Part shown: positions 1-10,209 of the stretch, one piece after another
Layout of the letters: every line of letters begins with the position of its first letter
Numbering within the stretch: the stretch's first letter is position 1
Notes under the pieces: generated by a model
Databases searched by the model: none
Seen by the model: the letters and a program-made list of their open reading frames with translations, nothing else
What the model was told of the DNA's origin: nothing
NCBI RefSeq assembly: GCF_014201135.1
Contig: NZ_JACHDR010000001.1
Coordinates: 558,001-622,000 of the forward strand
Direction of reading: 5' to 3'
Source of the DNA: Neomicrococcus aestuarii
Lineage (GTDB): Bacteria; Actinomycetota; Actinomycetes; Actinomycetales; Micrococcaceae
Length of the DNA: 64,000 nucleotides
Program-made: the position numbers and the translations under genes

Positions 1-2
1 GC

Positions 3-383
3 ACTGGATCGTTCGAATTTGAGGGCATCAACCATCAGTCGTCCGTGCCACCTTTTGAGCAATTGAAGAGCCAAGTGATCGAGCGGGTTCGCACGGGATC
101 ATTGTTGAGTGGGACGAAGTTGCCCACCGTGCGGCACGCTGCAAGTTCGGTTGGACTCTCCGTCAACACGGTGGCGCGAGCCTACAAGGAGCTGGAAGAG
201 CAGCGAATTATTGAGACGAATGGGCGGCTTGGCTCATTCGTCCGGGCAAGTGTCGACGAATTTGCGGACCGGATGAGGGATGCGGCGGAGCGATACGTTG
301 AAGAAGCGCTCGCGTGCGGTGCCGATGAGAAAAGGGCGGCGCTTTACGTGGAGGCGGCTTTTTCGGCGAAGCTTCGTGAGTAG
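3..383 (+). CDS. GntR-family (YtrA-like) transcriptional regulator, 5'-truncated by window edge
   Basis: The reading frame is open to the left edge of the window, so the true start probably lies upstream; a GTG at 45 would give a 112-residue product. The residues just before that GTG still fit the usual lead-in to the family (..SSVPPFEQLKSQV). What is visible is one winged helix-turn-helix: the GTKLPTVRHAASSVGLSVNTV stretch is the GntR recognition helix region and is followed by the wing (ETNGRLGSFV). There is only a short helical tail of about 45 residues, which is the YtrA-subfamily size, and no ligand-binding domain. Such small regulators usually control a neighbouring ABC transporter operon, but none is visible downstream; the next gene is uvrA. 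Confidence 0.8.
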   Translation, partial: TGSFEFEGINHQSSVPPFEQLKSQVIERVRTGSLLSGTKLPTVRHAASSVGLSVNTVARAYKELEEQRIIETNGRLGSFVRASVDEFADRMRDAAERYVEEALACGADEKRAALYVEAAFSAKLRE

Positions 384-403
384 TCGCTTGGCTTAAGTGG
401 GGG

Positions 404-421
404 AGTACGACGACGCTGGCT
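404..421. repeat. Copy of dispersed motif AGTACGACGACGC (copy a)
   Basis: An exact 13-mer lies between the GntR gene and uvrA. Its 17-base extension from 405 to 421 is identical to the copy at 42826-42842 inside serB. See the finding on the dispersed motif. Confidence 0.6.
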
Positions 422-468
422 CGCCTTGAGCGAAATTCATTCGTTGGTTTGTTCGCTTTTGGGTGATT

Positions 469-482
469 CGTACAAATTTTCG
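469..482. promoter_or_regulatory. Possible LexA (SOS) box upstream of uvrA
   Basis: CGTACAAATTTTCG resembles the Gram-positive SOS box CGAAC-N4-GTTCG, with one mismatch in each half. It ends 26 bases before the uvrA GTG, where SOS boxes of uvr genes are expected. Two mismatches make this tentative. Confidence 0.35.
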
Positions 483-508
483 AACCGAGACGGGATATTC
501 TTGCACGC

Positions 509-3484
509 GTGGGTAGTCGCGTTGAAGAAGAAACAGTCCAGTCGCCGTCCGAGAGCCTTGTATCGAAGGTTCCATCGAGGAACGGTTCATCGAGTGTTTT
601 GAGCGGCGGTGGGGCTGTCACCCACAAGCCAGATCTGACACGGATTCTCGTTCAAGGTGCCCGCGAGAACAACCTGCAGAATATTGATGTTGAGTTGCCG
701 CGCGACTCAATGATCGTCTTCACGGGTCTCTCGGGCTCAGGCAAGTCCTCGCTTGCCTTCGACACGATTTTCGCGGAGGGTCAGCGGCGCTACGTGGAGT
801 CGCTTTCCGCCTACGCGCGTCAATTCTTGGGCCAGGTGGATAAGCCTGACGTTGATTTCATTGAGGGTTTGTCCCCAGCGGTTTCGATTGACCAGAAATC
901 AACCAGCAAGAACCCTCGTTCTACCGTGGGCACCATCACGGAAATCTACGATTACATGCGCTTGTTGTGGGCGCGCGTGGGTCGTCCGCATTGCCCCGTG
1001 TGTGGTGAAGCTATTACCAAGCAGACTCCGCAGCAGATCGTGGATCAGCTCTTGGAACTGCCGGAGAAGACTCGCTTCCAGGTCCTGGCGCCCGTCGTGC
1101 GTGGCCGCAAGGGTGAATTCGTTGACCTCTTCAAGGAGCTCGCTGCGGGCGGTTACTCGCGTGCACGCGTCGACGGAGAAACGGTTCAGCTCTCAGAGCC
1201 ACCTGTCCTCAAGAAGCAGTACAAGCACTCGATCGAGGTGGTCATTGACCGCTTGGCAATTCGTGATGGTGTGCGTCAGCGCTTGACGGATTCCGTGGAA
1301 ACGGCGTTGAAGCTCGCTGATGGTCGAGTGCTCATCGAGTTCGTTGACCTTGACGAGAATGATGAATCGCGAGTGCGCGCCTATAGCGAGAATCTCGCGT
1401 GCCCTAACGAGCACCCGCTGACTATCGATGAGATTGAACCGCGGTCGTTCTCCTTCAATAATCCTTTTGGTGCGTGTCCGGTCTGTACCGGTATTGGTAC
1501 GCGACTTGAAGTCGATGAAGAGCTCGTGGTGCCCGATCATGACGCCACCATCAACGAAGGCGCCATTGCGCCGTGGAACCTCGGCAAGGCAACCAGTGAG
1601 TACTGGAACCGTCTGCTCGAGGGTCTCGGCGAGGAGATGGGCTTTGACCTGGATACGCCGTGGAAGGATTTGAGCAAAGAGGCTCGGACAGCGATCCTGC
1701 ATGGGCGCAACCACAAGGTAGTTGTCCAGTATCGAAACCGTTTTGGCCGCGAACGTAAGTATTCGACCGGTTTTGAAGGCGCCATTCAGTACATCGAGCG
1801 CAAGCATCAAGAGACCGAATCGGACTACGCACGCGATCGCTACGAAGAGTACATGCGATTGTCCCCGTGTCCTGAATGTGGTGGCGCAAGGCTAAACCCC
1901 ACCTCGCTTTCGGTGCTGATTAGCGGCAAGTCCATTGCCGAGGTCAGCGCTATGCAGTTGCGAGATTGCGCCGAGTTCTTTGGAACGTTGGAGCTGACCA
2001 ACCGTGAAGCGCAGATCGCTGCCCAGGTGCTCAAGGAGATCCTTGCTCGCTTGACGTTCTTGCTGGACGTTGGTTTGGAGTACTTGAACCTCGAGCGTGC
2101 GGCGGGCACGTTGTCCGGCGGTGAGGCACAGCGCATCCGTTTGGCGACCCAAATTGGTTCAGGACTCGTAGGCGTTCTCTACGTGTTGGACGAGCCGTCC
2201 ATTGGCTTGCACCAGCGCGATAACCGTCGACTCATTGAAACCCTGACCCGCCTTCGAGATCTAGGCAACACCCTGATTGTGGTGGAACACGATGAGGACA
2301 CCATTGCTGAAGCCGACTGGATTGTAGATATTGGACCGGGCGCCGGCGAACACGGTGGCCGAGTGGTGCACTCGGGAAGCTTGGAAGAACTCAAAGCCAA
2401 CGAAGAATCCATTACCGGTGCCTACCTCTCCGGTCGGAATTCCATTGCGGTTCCGCCGAAGCGTCGTAAGCGCGACAAGGATCGTTTCGTGAGCGTCGTG
2501 GATGGTCACGAGAATAACTTGCAGAACGTGACCGTGAAGTTCCCCTTGGGCGTGCTGACGGCTGTTACCGGTGTCAGCGGTTCGGGCAAGTCCACTCTCG
2601 TCAATGACATCCTGTACAAGACACTTGCTAATAAGCTCAACGGAGCCAAGCAGGTTGCTGGCCGTCACAAGCGAGTTGAAGGTTTGGACCAGCTGGACAA
2701 GGTTGTTCACGTCGATCAGAGTCCGATTGGCCGTACCCCTCGCTCCAACCCGGCGACTTACACCGGTGTCTTCGACAACATCCGAAAGCTCTTCGCTGAG
2801 ACGAACGAGGCAAAGGTTCGCGGCTACTTACCTGGACGTTTCTCTTTCAACGTCAAGGGTGGCCGTTGCGAATCCTGCTCGGGCGACGGAACGCTCAAGA
2901 TCGAAATGAACTTCTTGCCTGACGTCTACGTCCCGTGTGAAGTGTGCCATGGTGCCCGCTACAACCGCGAGACGCTCGAAGTGCACTACAAGGGCAAGAA
3001 CATTGCTGAAGTGCTGAACATGCCCATTGAAGAGGCTGCCGAGTTCTTTGCGGCGTTCACTCCGATTGCTCGTCACCTGAACACTTTGGTTGACGTGGGT
3101 CTGGGCTATGTTCGCTTGGGTCAGCCAGCAACGACGCTGTCCGGTGGTGAAGCGCAGCGAGTAAAGCTGGCCGCTGAACTTCAAAAGCGTTCGAACGGTC
3201 GAAGCATTTACGTGTTGGACGAGCCCACTACCGGTCTACACTTTGAAGATATTCGTAAGCTTCTGTTGGTGCTTCAAGGCTTGGTGGACAAAGGCAACAC
3301 CGTCATCACCATCGAGCACAACCTTGATGTCATCAAGTCCGCTGACTGGATCATCGACATGGGTCCGGAAGGCGGCTCTGGCGGCGGTCGGGTGATTGCT
3401 GAAGGAACTCCGGAGCAGGTTGCAAAGACCAAGGGAAGCTTCACGGGTGAGTTCTTGGCGGAGCTGTTGAACCCAGCCAAGTAG
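509..3484 (+). CDS. uvrA: Excinuclease ABC subunit A (UvrA)
   Basis: This is the damage-sensing ATPase of nucleotide excision repair; it loads UvrB at lesions. The 991-residue product has two ABC modules. The first Walker A is GLSGSGKS at residues 73-80, followed by the [13 protein letters not shown] segment. Zinc-finger cysteines occur in CPVCGEA, ACPVCTG, CPECGG and the CESCSGDG...CEVCHG pair, and both signature motifs ([22 protein letters not shown]) are present. The first ~45 residues before [12 protein letters not shown] are a low-complexity Ser/Glu-rich extension. No better internal start is seen there (the codon at 617 is GTC), so the GTG at 509 is kept. A possible LexA box lies just upstream, and uvrC lies 1.6 kb downstream on the same strand. 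Confidence 0.97.
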   Translation: MGSRVEEETVQSPSESLVSKVPSRNGSSSVLSGGGAVTHKPDLTRILVQGARENNLQNIDVELPRDSMIVFTGLSGSGKSSLAFDTIFAEGQRRYVESLSAYARQFLGQVDKPDVDFIEGLSPAVSIDQKSTSKNPRSTVGTITEIYDYMRLLWARVGRPHCPVCGEAITKQTPQQIVDQLLELPEKTRFQVLAPVVRGRKGEFVDLFKELAAGGYSRARVDGETVQLSEPPVLKKQYKHSIEVVIDRLAIRDGVRQRLTDSVETALKLADGRVLIEFVDLDENDESRVRAYSENLACPNEHPLTIDEIEPRSFSFNNPFGACPVCTGIGTRLEVDEELVVPDHDATINEGAIAPWNLGKATSEYWNRLLEGLGEEMGFDLDTPWKDLSKEARTAILHGRNHKVVVQYRNRFGRERKYSTGFEGAIQYIERKHQETESDYARDRYEEYMRLSPCPECGGARLNPTSLSVLISGKSIAEVSAMQLRDCAEFFGTLELTNREAQIAAQVLKEILARLTFLLDVGLEYLNLERAAGTLSGGEAQRIRLATQIGSGLVGVLYVLDEPSIGLHQRDNRRLIETLTRLRDLGNTLIVVEHDEDTIAEADWIVDIGPGAGEHGGRVVHSGSLEELKANEESITGAYLSGRNSIAVPPKRRKRDKDRFVSVVDGHENNLQNVTVKFPLGVLTAVTGVSGSGKSTLVNDILYKTLANKLNGAKQVAGRHKRVEGLDQLDKVVHVDQSPIGRTPRSNPATYTGVFDNIRKLFAETNEAKVRGYLPGRFSFNVKGGRCESCSGDGTLKIEMNFLPDVYVPCEVCHGARYNRETLEVHYKGKNIAEVLNMPIEEAAEFFAAFTPIARHLNTLVDVGLGYVRLGQPATTLSGGEAQRVKLAAELQKRSNGRSIYVLDEPTTGLHFEDIRKLLLVLQGLVDKGNTVITIEHNLDVIKSADWIIDMGPEGGSGGGRVIAEGTPEQVAKTKGSFTGEFLAELLNPAK

Positions 3485-3660
3485 CGTTTCAGCAGAGGTT
3501 AGCTGATACGTCACACGTTGACGCGGGTATTGAAGCCGTCTGCGTCGTGGCCGAGTCGGAACTATTTCGTTGAATCTTCTTCTGATTTTGTACGATGAAA
3601 AGTGTTCGGCGGAATACCGGATTCGCCCCGAAGAAATTGCAATTACTGGAGTAAATTACT

Positions 3661-4347
3661 GTGACCAATGAAGTGAGATCATACGACGCCGTCATTTTCG
3701 ATCTCGATGGAACGGTCGCAGATCCCGCGGGTGCCATCACGGGTGGCATGGCTCGTGCACTGGAAAACGCGGGACTTCCGGTACCTTCTCAAGAAGAGCT
3801 CGAGAGCTTTGTCGGTCCCTCGCTCTTCTTCGGTTTCTCCAGCGTCCCGGGTGTTACTGAAGAAATCGCAGACAATCTCGTGACGGAGTATCGGGCTTGG
3901 TATGTGGCAGAAGGGCTATATCAAGCTCGCGCCTACGAAGGGATTGCCGAGCTGATTCGCGATCTGTATGACGCCGGAGTGAAAGTTGCCTTGGCTACCT
4001 CCAAACCAATCGTTCCGGCCACAAAGATCATTGAAAACTTGGGATTGACGTCGTTCTTCACCGCCTTGCACGGCGCGGAGATGGATGAGGCTGTCATCCG
4101 GAGCCACGGTCCCGGTAAAGAGCGAATTGTCCGCGCAGCCGTAGAGTCGTTGGATACAGATCCTGCACGTACAGTCATGGTGGGCGATCGACTTTTTGAC
4201 CTTGAATCGGGTAAGGCTTGCGGATTGGTGACTGTTGGTGTGCGGTGGGGCTTCGCGCCAGCGGGGGAGCTCGAAGAGTGTGAACCAGACGCCATTGTGG
4301 AATCGGCTGCCGAATTGCGCGGTATGCTCTTTTCCGCTGATTCCTAA
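3661..4347 (+). CDS. HAD-superfamily phosphatase (phosphoglycolate phosphatase-like)
   Basis: A 228-residue class of HAD hydrolase that removes phosphate from small metabolites through an aspartyl-phosphate intermediate. The nucleophile and acid motif is FDLDGT (D14, D16), the cap domain follows, then motif II (ATSKP) and the metal-binding motif GDRLFDLESG. The size and cap resemble Gph/PgmB-type enzymes; the substrate cannot be told from sequence. It begins with GTG after a 176-base spacer behind uvrA and is followed 29 bases later by an acyltransferase gene on the same strand, so the two are probably cotranscribed. Confidence 0.85.
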   Translation: MTNEVRSYDAVIFDLDGTVADPAGAITGGMARALENAGLPVPSQEELESFVGPSLFFGFSSVPGVTEEIADNLVTEYRAWYVAEGLYQARAYEGIAELIRDLYDAGVKVALATSKPIVPATKIIENLGLTSFFTALHGAEMDEAVIRSHGPGKERIVRAAVESLDTDPARTVMVGDRLFDLESGKACGLVTVGVRWGFAPAGELEECEPDAIVESAAELRGMLFSADS

Positions 4348-4376
4348 GTTGTTGCAAAGGAGCACAAGGAGCTTTC

Positions 4377-5048
4377 GTGGAAACTTTTGATGCCGTTCGT
4401 GCGACGTTTGCCGCCACCATCAAGGTGACGTGTCGCCCCACGGTGACCGGCCTAGAACACGTCCCAACGACGGGTCCCTTTATTGTGGCGAGTAACCACT
4501 TGTCATTTTTGGACAGCGTGATCATTCAGGCACTGATGCCACGCAAGGTCGCGTTCTTCGCCAAAGCCGAATACTTCACGGCGCCCGGAGTCAAGGGCAA
4601 GCTCATGAAGACGTTCTTCGAGTCTGTTGGTTCTATCCCCGTCCAACGTGGCGAACAGGCTGCCTCTGTTGCTGCCCTCGATTCACTCGTGGACATCCTT
4701 GAACAGGACGAAGGAATCGGTATTTACCCGGAAGGCACTCGTTCGCGTGACGGCCGGCTCTACCGCGGTCGAACAGGCGTTGCGTGGCTAGCACTCACCA
4801 CTGGTGCGCCGGTAGTTCCTGTGGGCTTGAAGGGAACTGAGAAGCTTCAGCCTGCGGGAAGCAACGGCATTAAGTTTTCGAAGTTCTCCCTGACGGTGGG
4901 GGAGCCGCTTCATTTCGACCGCGTGGGATCCAAGCATCCTTTGCCAATGCGTCGTAAAGCTACCGACGAGATCATGGACGCTATCGCGGCAATCACTGGC
5001 CAAGAACGGGTTGAGCACTATAACCAGTCGCCTCAATCCGCTGATTAA
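4377..5048 (+). CDS. 1-acyl-sn-glycerol-3-phosphate acyltransferase (PlsC family)
   Basis: A 223-residue lysophospholipid acyltransferase that would transfer an acyl group to lysophosphatidate in membrane lipid synthesis. The catalytic HX4D motif is NHLSFLD (H41, D46) and the glycerol-phosphate binding motif is YPEGTRSRDG. There is no clear long membrane segment, as is common in actinobacterial members. The start is GTG, with an AAGGAG about ten bases upstream. uvrC follows only 11 bases after the stop, so repair and lipid genes share a transcript here. Confidence 0.9.
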   Translation: METFDAVRATFAATIKVTCRPTVTGLEHVPTTGPFIVASNHLSFLDSVIIQALMPRKVAFFAKAEYFTAPGVKGKLMKTFFESVGSIPVQRGEQAASVAALDSLVDILEQDEGIGIYPEGTRSRDGRLYRGRTGVAWLALTTGAPVVPVGLKGTEKLQPAGSNGIKFSKFSLTVGEPLHFDRVGSKHPLPMRRKATDEIMDAIAAITGQERVEHYNQSPQSAD

Positions 5049-5059
5049 GCGAAGCTTCC

Positions 5060-7051
5060 GTGGCTGATCCAGCAAGTTATCGTCCAAAAACCGGGGAGAT
5101 TCCAACCACCCCCGGTGTTTACCGCTTTCGTGACCCGAACGGGCGGGTGATTTACGTTGGCAAAGCAAAGAACCTGCGTTCCCGGCTCAATAGCTACTTC
5201 GCCAACCCCGTTCAGCTGACCACGAAGACGTACACGATGGTTCACACCGCGTCATCGGTGGAGTGGACGGTAGTGGGCAGCGAACTTGAAGCCTTGCAGC
5301 TCGAATACACCTGGATCAAGGAGTATGCGCCGCGGTTCAACATTGTCTTCCGCGATGACAAAACTTATCCGTATCTGGCCATCACCATGTCAGATAAATA
5401 CCCGCGTGCTTTGGTGATGCGTGGCGACAAACAGAAGGGGACCAAGTACTTCGGTCCCTTCTATCCGGCGAAGGCCATTCGCGAAACCCTCGACACCGTA
5501 TTACGCGTCTTCCCTATACGTTCGTGCACCACTGGCATCTTCAAACGTGCCGAGCGTGCCGGACGTCCGTGCCTCATGGGTTACATCGGAAAGTGCTCTG
5601 CCCCATGCGTGGGCCGCATCTCCGAGGAAGATCACCGCAAGCTTGCCGATGACTTGGTCCAGTTCATGGCCAGCGACGGATCAAAGTTCATTCGAGAGCT
5701 CGAGTCCCAGATGGCCGCAGCCGTCAAAATCTTGGACTACGAATCGGCCGCGCGTCTGAGAGATGAAATTGCGGCCCTACGCCGAGTGTTCGAACGCAAC
5801 GCCGTCGTATTGGACGACAATACGGATGCCGACATCTTCGCTGTAGCCGAGGACGAACTAGAAGCCGCGGTGCAGGTATTTCACGTGCGCCACGGACGAA
5901 TCCGGGGACAGCGCGGCTGGGTGGTTGAGAAGGTTGAAGACGCCAGCCCGGAAGAATTTATTGAGCACCTTCTGCAGCAGGTCTATGGCGAGATGTACGA
6001 CGCCGATCGCATTCCGCGAGAGGTCCTCGTTCCGACCCTGCCCGCTAACGAATTAGACGTAGCGCAGTGGTTGCGGGATCTTCGAGGCGCTGCGGTGTCG
6101 CTCCGCGTTCCTCAGCGCGGTGAGAAGGCCGCTCTCATGGAGACCGTGCAGGAGAACGCGGTGCAGGCGCTCTCGCTGCATAAATCCCGACGCTCCGGTG
6201 ACATCACCGTGCGTTCTCAGGGTATTCAAGAACTCCAAGAGAATTTGGGCCTGGCCGAGCCGCCGTTGCGCATCGAGTGCTTTGATATCTCCCACGTCTC
6301 TGGAACCAACGTTGTGGCTTCCATGGTGGTGGTAGAAGACGGGCTACCCAAGAAGAGTGAGTATCGGAAATTCAAGATCACGGGCGACGCCGCACGAGAC
6401 GATACCGCGTCGATGTACGACGTTATTTCGCGCCGTTTCCAGCACTACCTTGAAGATCTTTCAGGCAGTGATGATCTCGAATCTGGGCAGATCAATGCGG
6501 CGGAAGCGAAGCAAGCGCCACCGAAGAAGTTTGCTTACCCGCCCAGCTTGGTAGTGGTCGACGGCGGGCCACCGCAGGTCAGCGCTGCTGTCGCGGCACT
6601 GACTGATTTGGGCATCATGGACATGCCGGTCATCGGTCTGGCGAAACGACTCGAGGAAGTCTGGACCCCGGACGATCCATTCCCCGTGATTTTCCCGCGA
6701 GCGTCTGCAGGCTTGTACCTTTTGCAGCGCATTCGCGACGAAGCTCACCGGTTCGCCATTAGTTTCCATCGGCAGCGACGCGCAAAGTCAATGATCTCTT
6801 CGGTGCTCGACGATATTCCAGGACTGGGCCCGTCAAAGCGCCAAGCATTGATGAAGCATCTTGGGAGTGTCAAAAAGATTCGCGCTGCAAGCTTGGAGGA
6901 GCTCAAACAAGTGCCAGGCTTTGGCGATAAACTTGCCGCGACCGTTCACGAGCGTGTTCATGAAGCGGCACACTCGGTCGAAGCGCCGGTGGCCGAAGAG
7001 CTGGTGCTTGAAGCGCCGGTGGCCGCAGAATCTGCGGAGCAACAGGAATAA
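5060..7051 (+). CDS. uvrC: Excinuclease ABC subunit C (UvrC)
   Basis: The dual-incision endonuclease of nucleotide excision repair. The order of domains in the 663-residue protein is standard: N-terminal GIY-YIG nuclease (GVYRF... IYVGKAKNLR, residues 19-40), a cysteine-containing middle segment (CLMGYIGKCSAPC), the UvrB-binding UVR motif (DYESAARLRDEIAALRR), the RNase-H-like second nuclease domain (IECFDISHVSGTN), and a tandem helix-hairpin-helix near the C-terminus (DIPGLGPSKRQALM... VPGFGDKLA). The last ~25 residues contain a duplicated LEAPVA-like unit encoded by a 16-base direct repeat. It precedes rapZ by 29 bases and heads the conserved uvrC-rapZ-yvcK-whiA block. Confidence 0.97.
   Translation: MADPASYRPKTGEIPTTPGVYRFRDPNGRVIYVGKAKNLRSRLNSYFANPVQLTTKTYTMVHTASSVEWTVVGSELEALQLEYTWIKEYAPRFNIVFRDDKTYPYLAITMSDKYPRALVMRGDKQKGTKYFGPFYPAKAIRETLDTVLRVFPIRSCTTGIFKRAERAGRPCLMGYIGKCSAPCVGRISEEDHRKLADDLVQFMASDGSKFIRELESQMAAAVKILDYESAARLRDEIAALRRVFERNAVVLDDNTDADIFAVAEDELEAAVQVFHVRHGRIRGQRGWVVEKVEDASPEEFIEHLLQQVYGEMYDADRIPREVLVPTLPANELDVAQWLRDLRGAAVSLRVPQRGEKAALMETVQENAVQALSLHKSRRSGDITVRSQGIQELQENLGLAEPPLRIECFDISHVSGTNVVASMVVVEDGLPKKSEYRKFKITGDAARDDTASMYDVISRRFQHYLEDLSGSDDLESGQINAAEAKQAPPKKFAYPPSLVVVDGGPPQVSAAVAALTDLGIMDMPVIGLAKRLEEVWTPDDPFPVIFPRASAGLYLLQRIRDEAHRFAISFHRQRRAKSMISSVLDDIPGLGPSKRQALMKHLGSVKKIRAASLEELKQVPGFGDKLAATVHERVHEAAHSVEAPVAEELVLEAPVAAESAEQQE
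6980..7025 (+). repeat. 16-bp direct repeat in the uvrC tail
   Basis: GAAGCGCCGGTGGCCG occurs at 6980-6995 and again at 7010-7025 in the same frame, giving a duplicated EAPVA unit in the acidic C-terminal tail. Probably slippage or unequal exchange in a tolerant region. Confidence 0.9.
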
Positions 7052-7080
7052 AGTGGCAATACTCGGGATAGAGTTGATAC

Positions 7081-7989
7081 ATGTCGAGTGAACGCGCTGC
7101 GAGTGATCTGGTGACAGAAAAACCACAAGAGTCAGAGCTGCTCATCGTGACCGGATTGTCTGGTGCCGGGCGTACTACTACGTCCCATGCCCTGGAGGAT
7201 CACGGCTGGTACGTCGTGGAGAATCTGCCACCCCAGATGTTGGTGACGTTGGCGGACCTGGTGGCTCGTAACCCACATTCCATTCCACGCCTAGCTGTGG
7301 TGGTTGATGTCCGGAGCAAGCACCTCTTTGACTCCATTCGTGAGAGCCTGAACTCACTGACGGCGGCCGGTGTTACCTACCGAGTCCTGTTCCTAGAAGC
7401 GGCCGAGAATGTTCTGGTGCGTCGTTTTGAGCAAGGCAGAAGACCGCACCCACTGCAAGGATCTGGCCGCATTTCGGAAGGAATTGCTGCCGAACGTGAA
7501 CTTTTGCAGGAGATTCGTTCTCGAGCAGACGTGGTCCTGGATACCACCAACTTCAACGTTCATGATCTGAACCGTGAGATCACACAGCTCTTTTCAGATC
7601 ATGGGCCCATTGTTCTTCGGCTCAACATCATGAGCTTTGGGTTCAAGTACGGCCTTCCCAATGACGCGAACTTCGTGGCAGACGTGCGATTCGTACCCAA
7701 TCCTCACTGGGTTCCAGAGCTACGTCCCTTTACAGGGCAAGATCCCCAAGTGTCGGAATTTGTCCTTGAAGCGCAGGGTACTCAGCAATTTATTGAGCAT
7801 TATGTTGCTGCACTTGAGCCTGTTCTCGAAGGTTACCGCCGGGAAAACAAGCATTATGCAACCCTGGCAGTCGGCTGTACCGGCGGAAAGCACCGCTCGG
7901 TGGCGATCGCCGAAGAACTAGCACACCGCCTGTCAGCCCTACCGTCCGTGAAGATCACTGTGGCGCACCGTGATCTGGGACGGGAGTAA
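7081..7989 (+). CDS. rapZ: RapZ/YvcJ-family nucleotide-binding protein (RNase adapter family)
   Basis: The 302-residue product has a P-loop (GLSGAGRT, residues 25-32) and the family C-terminal motif [15 protein letters not shown]. In enterobacteria RapZ brings RNase E to the glmS-activating sRNA, and binds ATP/GTP and amino-sugar metabolites. In actinobacteria the partner is not established, so only the family is asserted. yvcK follows after 2 bases and whiA 51 bases after that, the conserved order in Firmicutes and Actinobacteria, which suggests a link to cell-wall precursor or sporulation-type control. Confidence 0.95.
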   Translation: MSSERAASDLVTEKPQESELLIVTGLSGAGRTTTSHALEDHGWYVVENLPPQMLVTLADLVARNPHSIPRLAVVVDVRSKHLFDSIRESLNSLTAAGVTYRVLFLEAAENVLVRRFEQGRRPHPLQGSGRISEGIAAERELLQEIRSRADVVLDTTNFNVHDLNREITQLFSDHGPIVLRLNIMSFGFKYGLPNDANFVADVRFVPNPHWVPELRPFTGQDPQVSEFVLEAQGTQQFIEHYVAALEPVLEGYRRENKHYATLAVGCTGGKHRSVAIAEELAHRLSALPSVKITVAHRDLGRE

Positions 7990-7991
7990 GT

Positions 7992-9014
7992 ATGTCTTTC
8001 ATGACGGGGATGATTCCCCTTGTTCCTTTGCCGACGCCTCGTGGAGGCTCCGGGCCGCTCAAAGTGGTGGCGCTCGGTGGCGGACACGGTTTGTCCGCTT
8101 CGTTGCAGGCGTTGAGAAGGCTCACCAGCGAATTGACGGCCATCGTGACGGTGGCAGATGACGGCGGCTCGTCGGGCCGCATTCGTGAAGAGCTGGATGT
8201 TCTACCACCAGGTGATCTGAGAATGGCCTTGGCGGCGCTGTGTGATGACACCGATTGGGGTCGTACGTGGCGTGACGTGATGCAACATCGCTTCAAATCA
8301 AAGCCAGGCTCTGAAGCGAGCCTCGACGGTCACGCGATGGGTAACCTCCTGATCACCGCTCTCTGGGAACTTTTGGATGACCCCGTTCAAGGACTCCGCT
8401 GGGCCGGTGCCCTTCTGGGAGCGCGCGGCCAAGTGCTGCCGATGAGCGTTCAACCGCTTGCCATCTCAGGCGTTGTCATGGGGGAGTCAGATCGAGGTCA
8501 GCTGACTAAGACCCGGATCACCGGTCAAGCGCAGCTCGCGAAGGCCGGCAATAGCGGAATTGTCACGGATGTCACCTTGATTCCACCGGACGCCCCGGCC
8601 TGCCCGGATGCAGTCGAAGCCATCCAATCCGCCGATTGGTGCGTCCTGGGACCAGGTTCTTGGTACACGTCCGTGATGCCTCACATTCTGCTACCGGGAA
8701 TTCGCGAGGCCCTCGAAAGCACGAGCGCTCGACTCCTAGTCACTATGAATTTGAGCACTGATACCAAGGAAACCGTAGGCATGGACGCGGCGGGGCACCT
8801 GCAGACAATTCAGCGCTATGCTCCCGATCTTAACGTGGACGCAGTACTGGCCGACCACCTCGCCGTGGATAACGTAGATGCCTTTGAGAAGGCGGCTGCG
8901 GGGATCGGGGCCCGCGTGTTCTTCGATAGAGTGGGAGTAGGTTCAGGTAGCGCCGTCCACGATCCCTTAAGATTGACGGCTGCGTACCACAACGTGTTTT
9001 CCACGTTTGATTAG
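7992..9014 (+). CDS. yvcK: Gluconeogenesis factor YvcK family (CofD-like)
   Basis: A 340-residue member of the YvcK/CofD-like family. The N-terminal LGGGHGLS motif (from residue 28) and the VADDGGSSGRIREEL and LDGHAMGNLL segments are characteristic of the UDP-sugar-binding site. YvcK proteins adjust carbon flow between glycolysis/gluconeogenesis and peptidoglycan precursors, and bind UDP-GlcNAc in Bacillus and mycobacteria. It sits between rapZ and whiA. The start is ATG; another ATG four codons in (MTGMIPL) is a possible alternative. Confidence 0.95.
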   Translation: MSFMTGMIPLVPLPTPRGGSGPLKVVALGGGHGLSASLQALRRLTSELTAIVTVADDGGSSGRIREELDVLPPGDLRMALAALCDDTDWGRTWRDVMQHRFKSKPGSEASLDGHAMGNLLITALWELLDDPVQGLRWAGALLGARGQVLPMSVQPLAISGVVMGESDRGQLTKTRITGQAQLAKAGNSGIVTDVTLIPPDAPACPDAVEAIQSADWCVLGPGSWYTSVMPHILLPGIREALESTSARLLVTMNLSTDTKETVGMDAAGHLQTIQRYAPDLNVDAVLADHLAVDNVDAFEKAAAGIGARVFFDRVGVGSGSAVHDPLRLTAAYHNVFSTFD

Positions 9015-9065
9015 AGTGGGTTGGCTGTCAGGGGGAATCGTCAGTCCCGGAAGAGGAGTAAGCAC

Positions 9066-10046
9066 ATGGCATTGACTGCCTCAGTCAAGGACGAATTGTC
9101 CCGACTGGAAGTCACCAAGTCTTCGGTTCGCAAGGCCGAGATCTCGACGCTTCTTCGATTCGCCGGTGGACTCCACATTGTTTCCGGCCGAGTCGTTATT
9201 GAGGCCGAAGTGGACTTGGCGGCAACTGCACGCCGTTTGCGCAAAGCGATCGGTGAAATGTACGGACATCGGGCGGATATCGTCGTGGTGACCGGAACAG
9301 GTTTGAGGCGCGGTAGTCGTTACGTTATTCGCGTGGTCCGCGATGGCGAAGCACTGGCCCGCCAAACCGGACTCCTTGATGCTCGAGGTAGGCCAGTTCG
9401 CGGCCTCCCGCCAGCGATCGTTAACGGTTCCGTGGCAGACGCTGAAGCGGCGTGGCGTGGAGCGTTTCTGGCTCATGGCTCATTGACTGAGCCGGGTCGT
9501 TCGTCGGCTCTTGAAATTACGTGCCCTGGTGCTGAAGCAGCACTAGCGCTGGTGGGTTCGGCTCGTCGTCTGGGTATTACAGCTAAAGCTCGCGAAGTAC
9601 GTGGCGTTGACCGTGTTGTCATTCGTGACGGAGACGCTATTGCCGAATTGCTCACCCGCATGGGTGCTCACGAAACGCTATTGACGTGGGAAGAACGTCG
9701 GATGCGCAAAGAAGTCCGCGCTACTGCGAATCGTCTGGCAAATTTCGACGACGCCAACTTGCGTCGATCAGCGCAGGCTGCGGTTGCCGCAGGGGCGCGC
9801 GTGGAGCGAGCCCTCGAGATCCTCAGCGACGATGTCCCGGATCATCTCAAGTACGCAGGACAGCTACGCATTCAACATAAGCAGGCCAGCTTGGACGAGC
9901 TGGGTCGTCTCGCAGACCCTCAGATGACCAAGGATGCAATTGCCGGCCGTATCCGACGCCTCTTGGCGATGGCGGATAAGCGAGCAGCTGAATTGGGAAT
10001 ACCGGGGACGGAAGATAGCGTTCCACTAGATGTGATGGACAGCTAA
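9066..10046 (+). CDS. whiA: Sporulation/division regulator WhiA
   Basis: A 326-residue DNA-binding protein: two LAGLIDADG-like repeats (derived from homing endonucleases but non-catalytic) followed by a C-terminal helix-turn-helix ([35 protein letters not shown]). In Streptomyces WhiA activates ftsZ and other division genes together with WhiB; in non-sporulating actinobacteria it still affects growth and division. The ATG at 9066 is preferred because GAAGAGGAGTAAGCAC lies immediately upstream and the protein then starts with the family's [15 protein letters not shown] longer frame from 9021 would add 15 residues without support. Confidence 0.95.
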   Translation: MALTASVKDELSRLEVTKSSVRKAEISTLLRFAGGLHIVSGRVVIEAEVDLAATARRLRKAIGEMYGHRADIVVVTGTGLRRGSRYVIRVVRDGEALARQTGLLDARGRPVRGLPPAIVNGSVADAEAAWRGAFLAHGSLTEPGRSSALEITCPGAEAALALVGSARRLGITAKAREVRGVDRVVIRDGDAIAELLTRMGAHETLLTWEERRMRKEVRATANRLANFDDANLRRSAQAAVAAGARVERALEILSDDVPDHLKYAGQLRIQHKQASLDELGRLADPQMTKDAIAGRIRRLLAMADKRAAELGIPGTEDSVPLDVMDS

Positions 10047-10209
10047 TTTAGTGTGTCGATTGTGACTTTCTCATGGAATTCCTGAGCAATTTATGGGAAC
10101 TTCGTAAGGAGGCGCTGGGGGATTCCTCCCAAGTTGTCCTTAGCATGAGATTTGTCAGTAATGTAATAAACAGAGCCCCGCATCGGCGAGGCAGTATAAG
10201 GAGAAAAGA

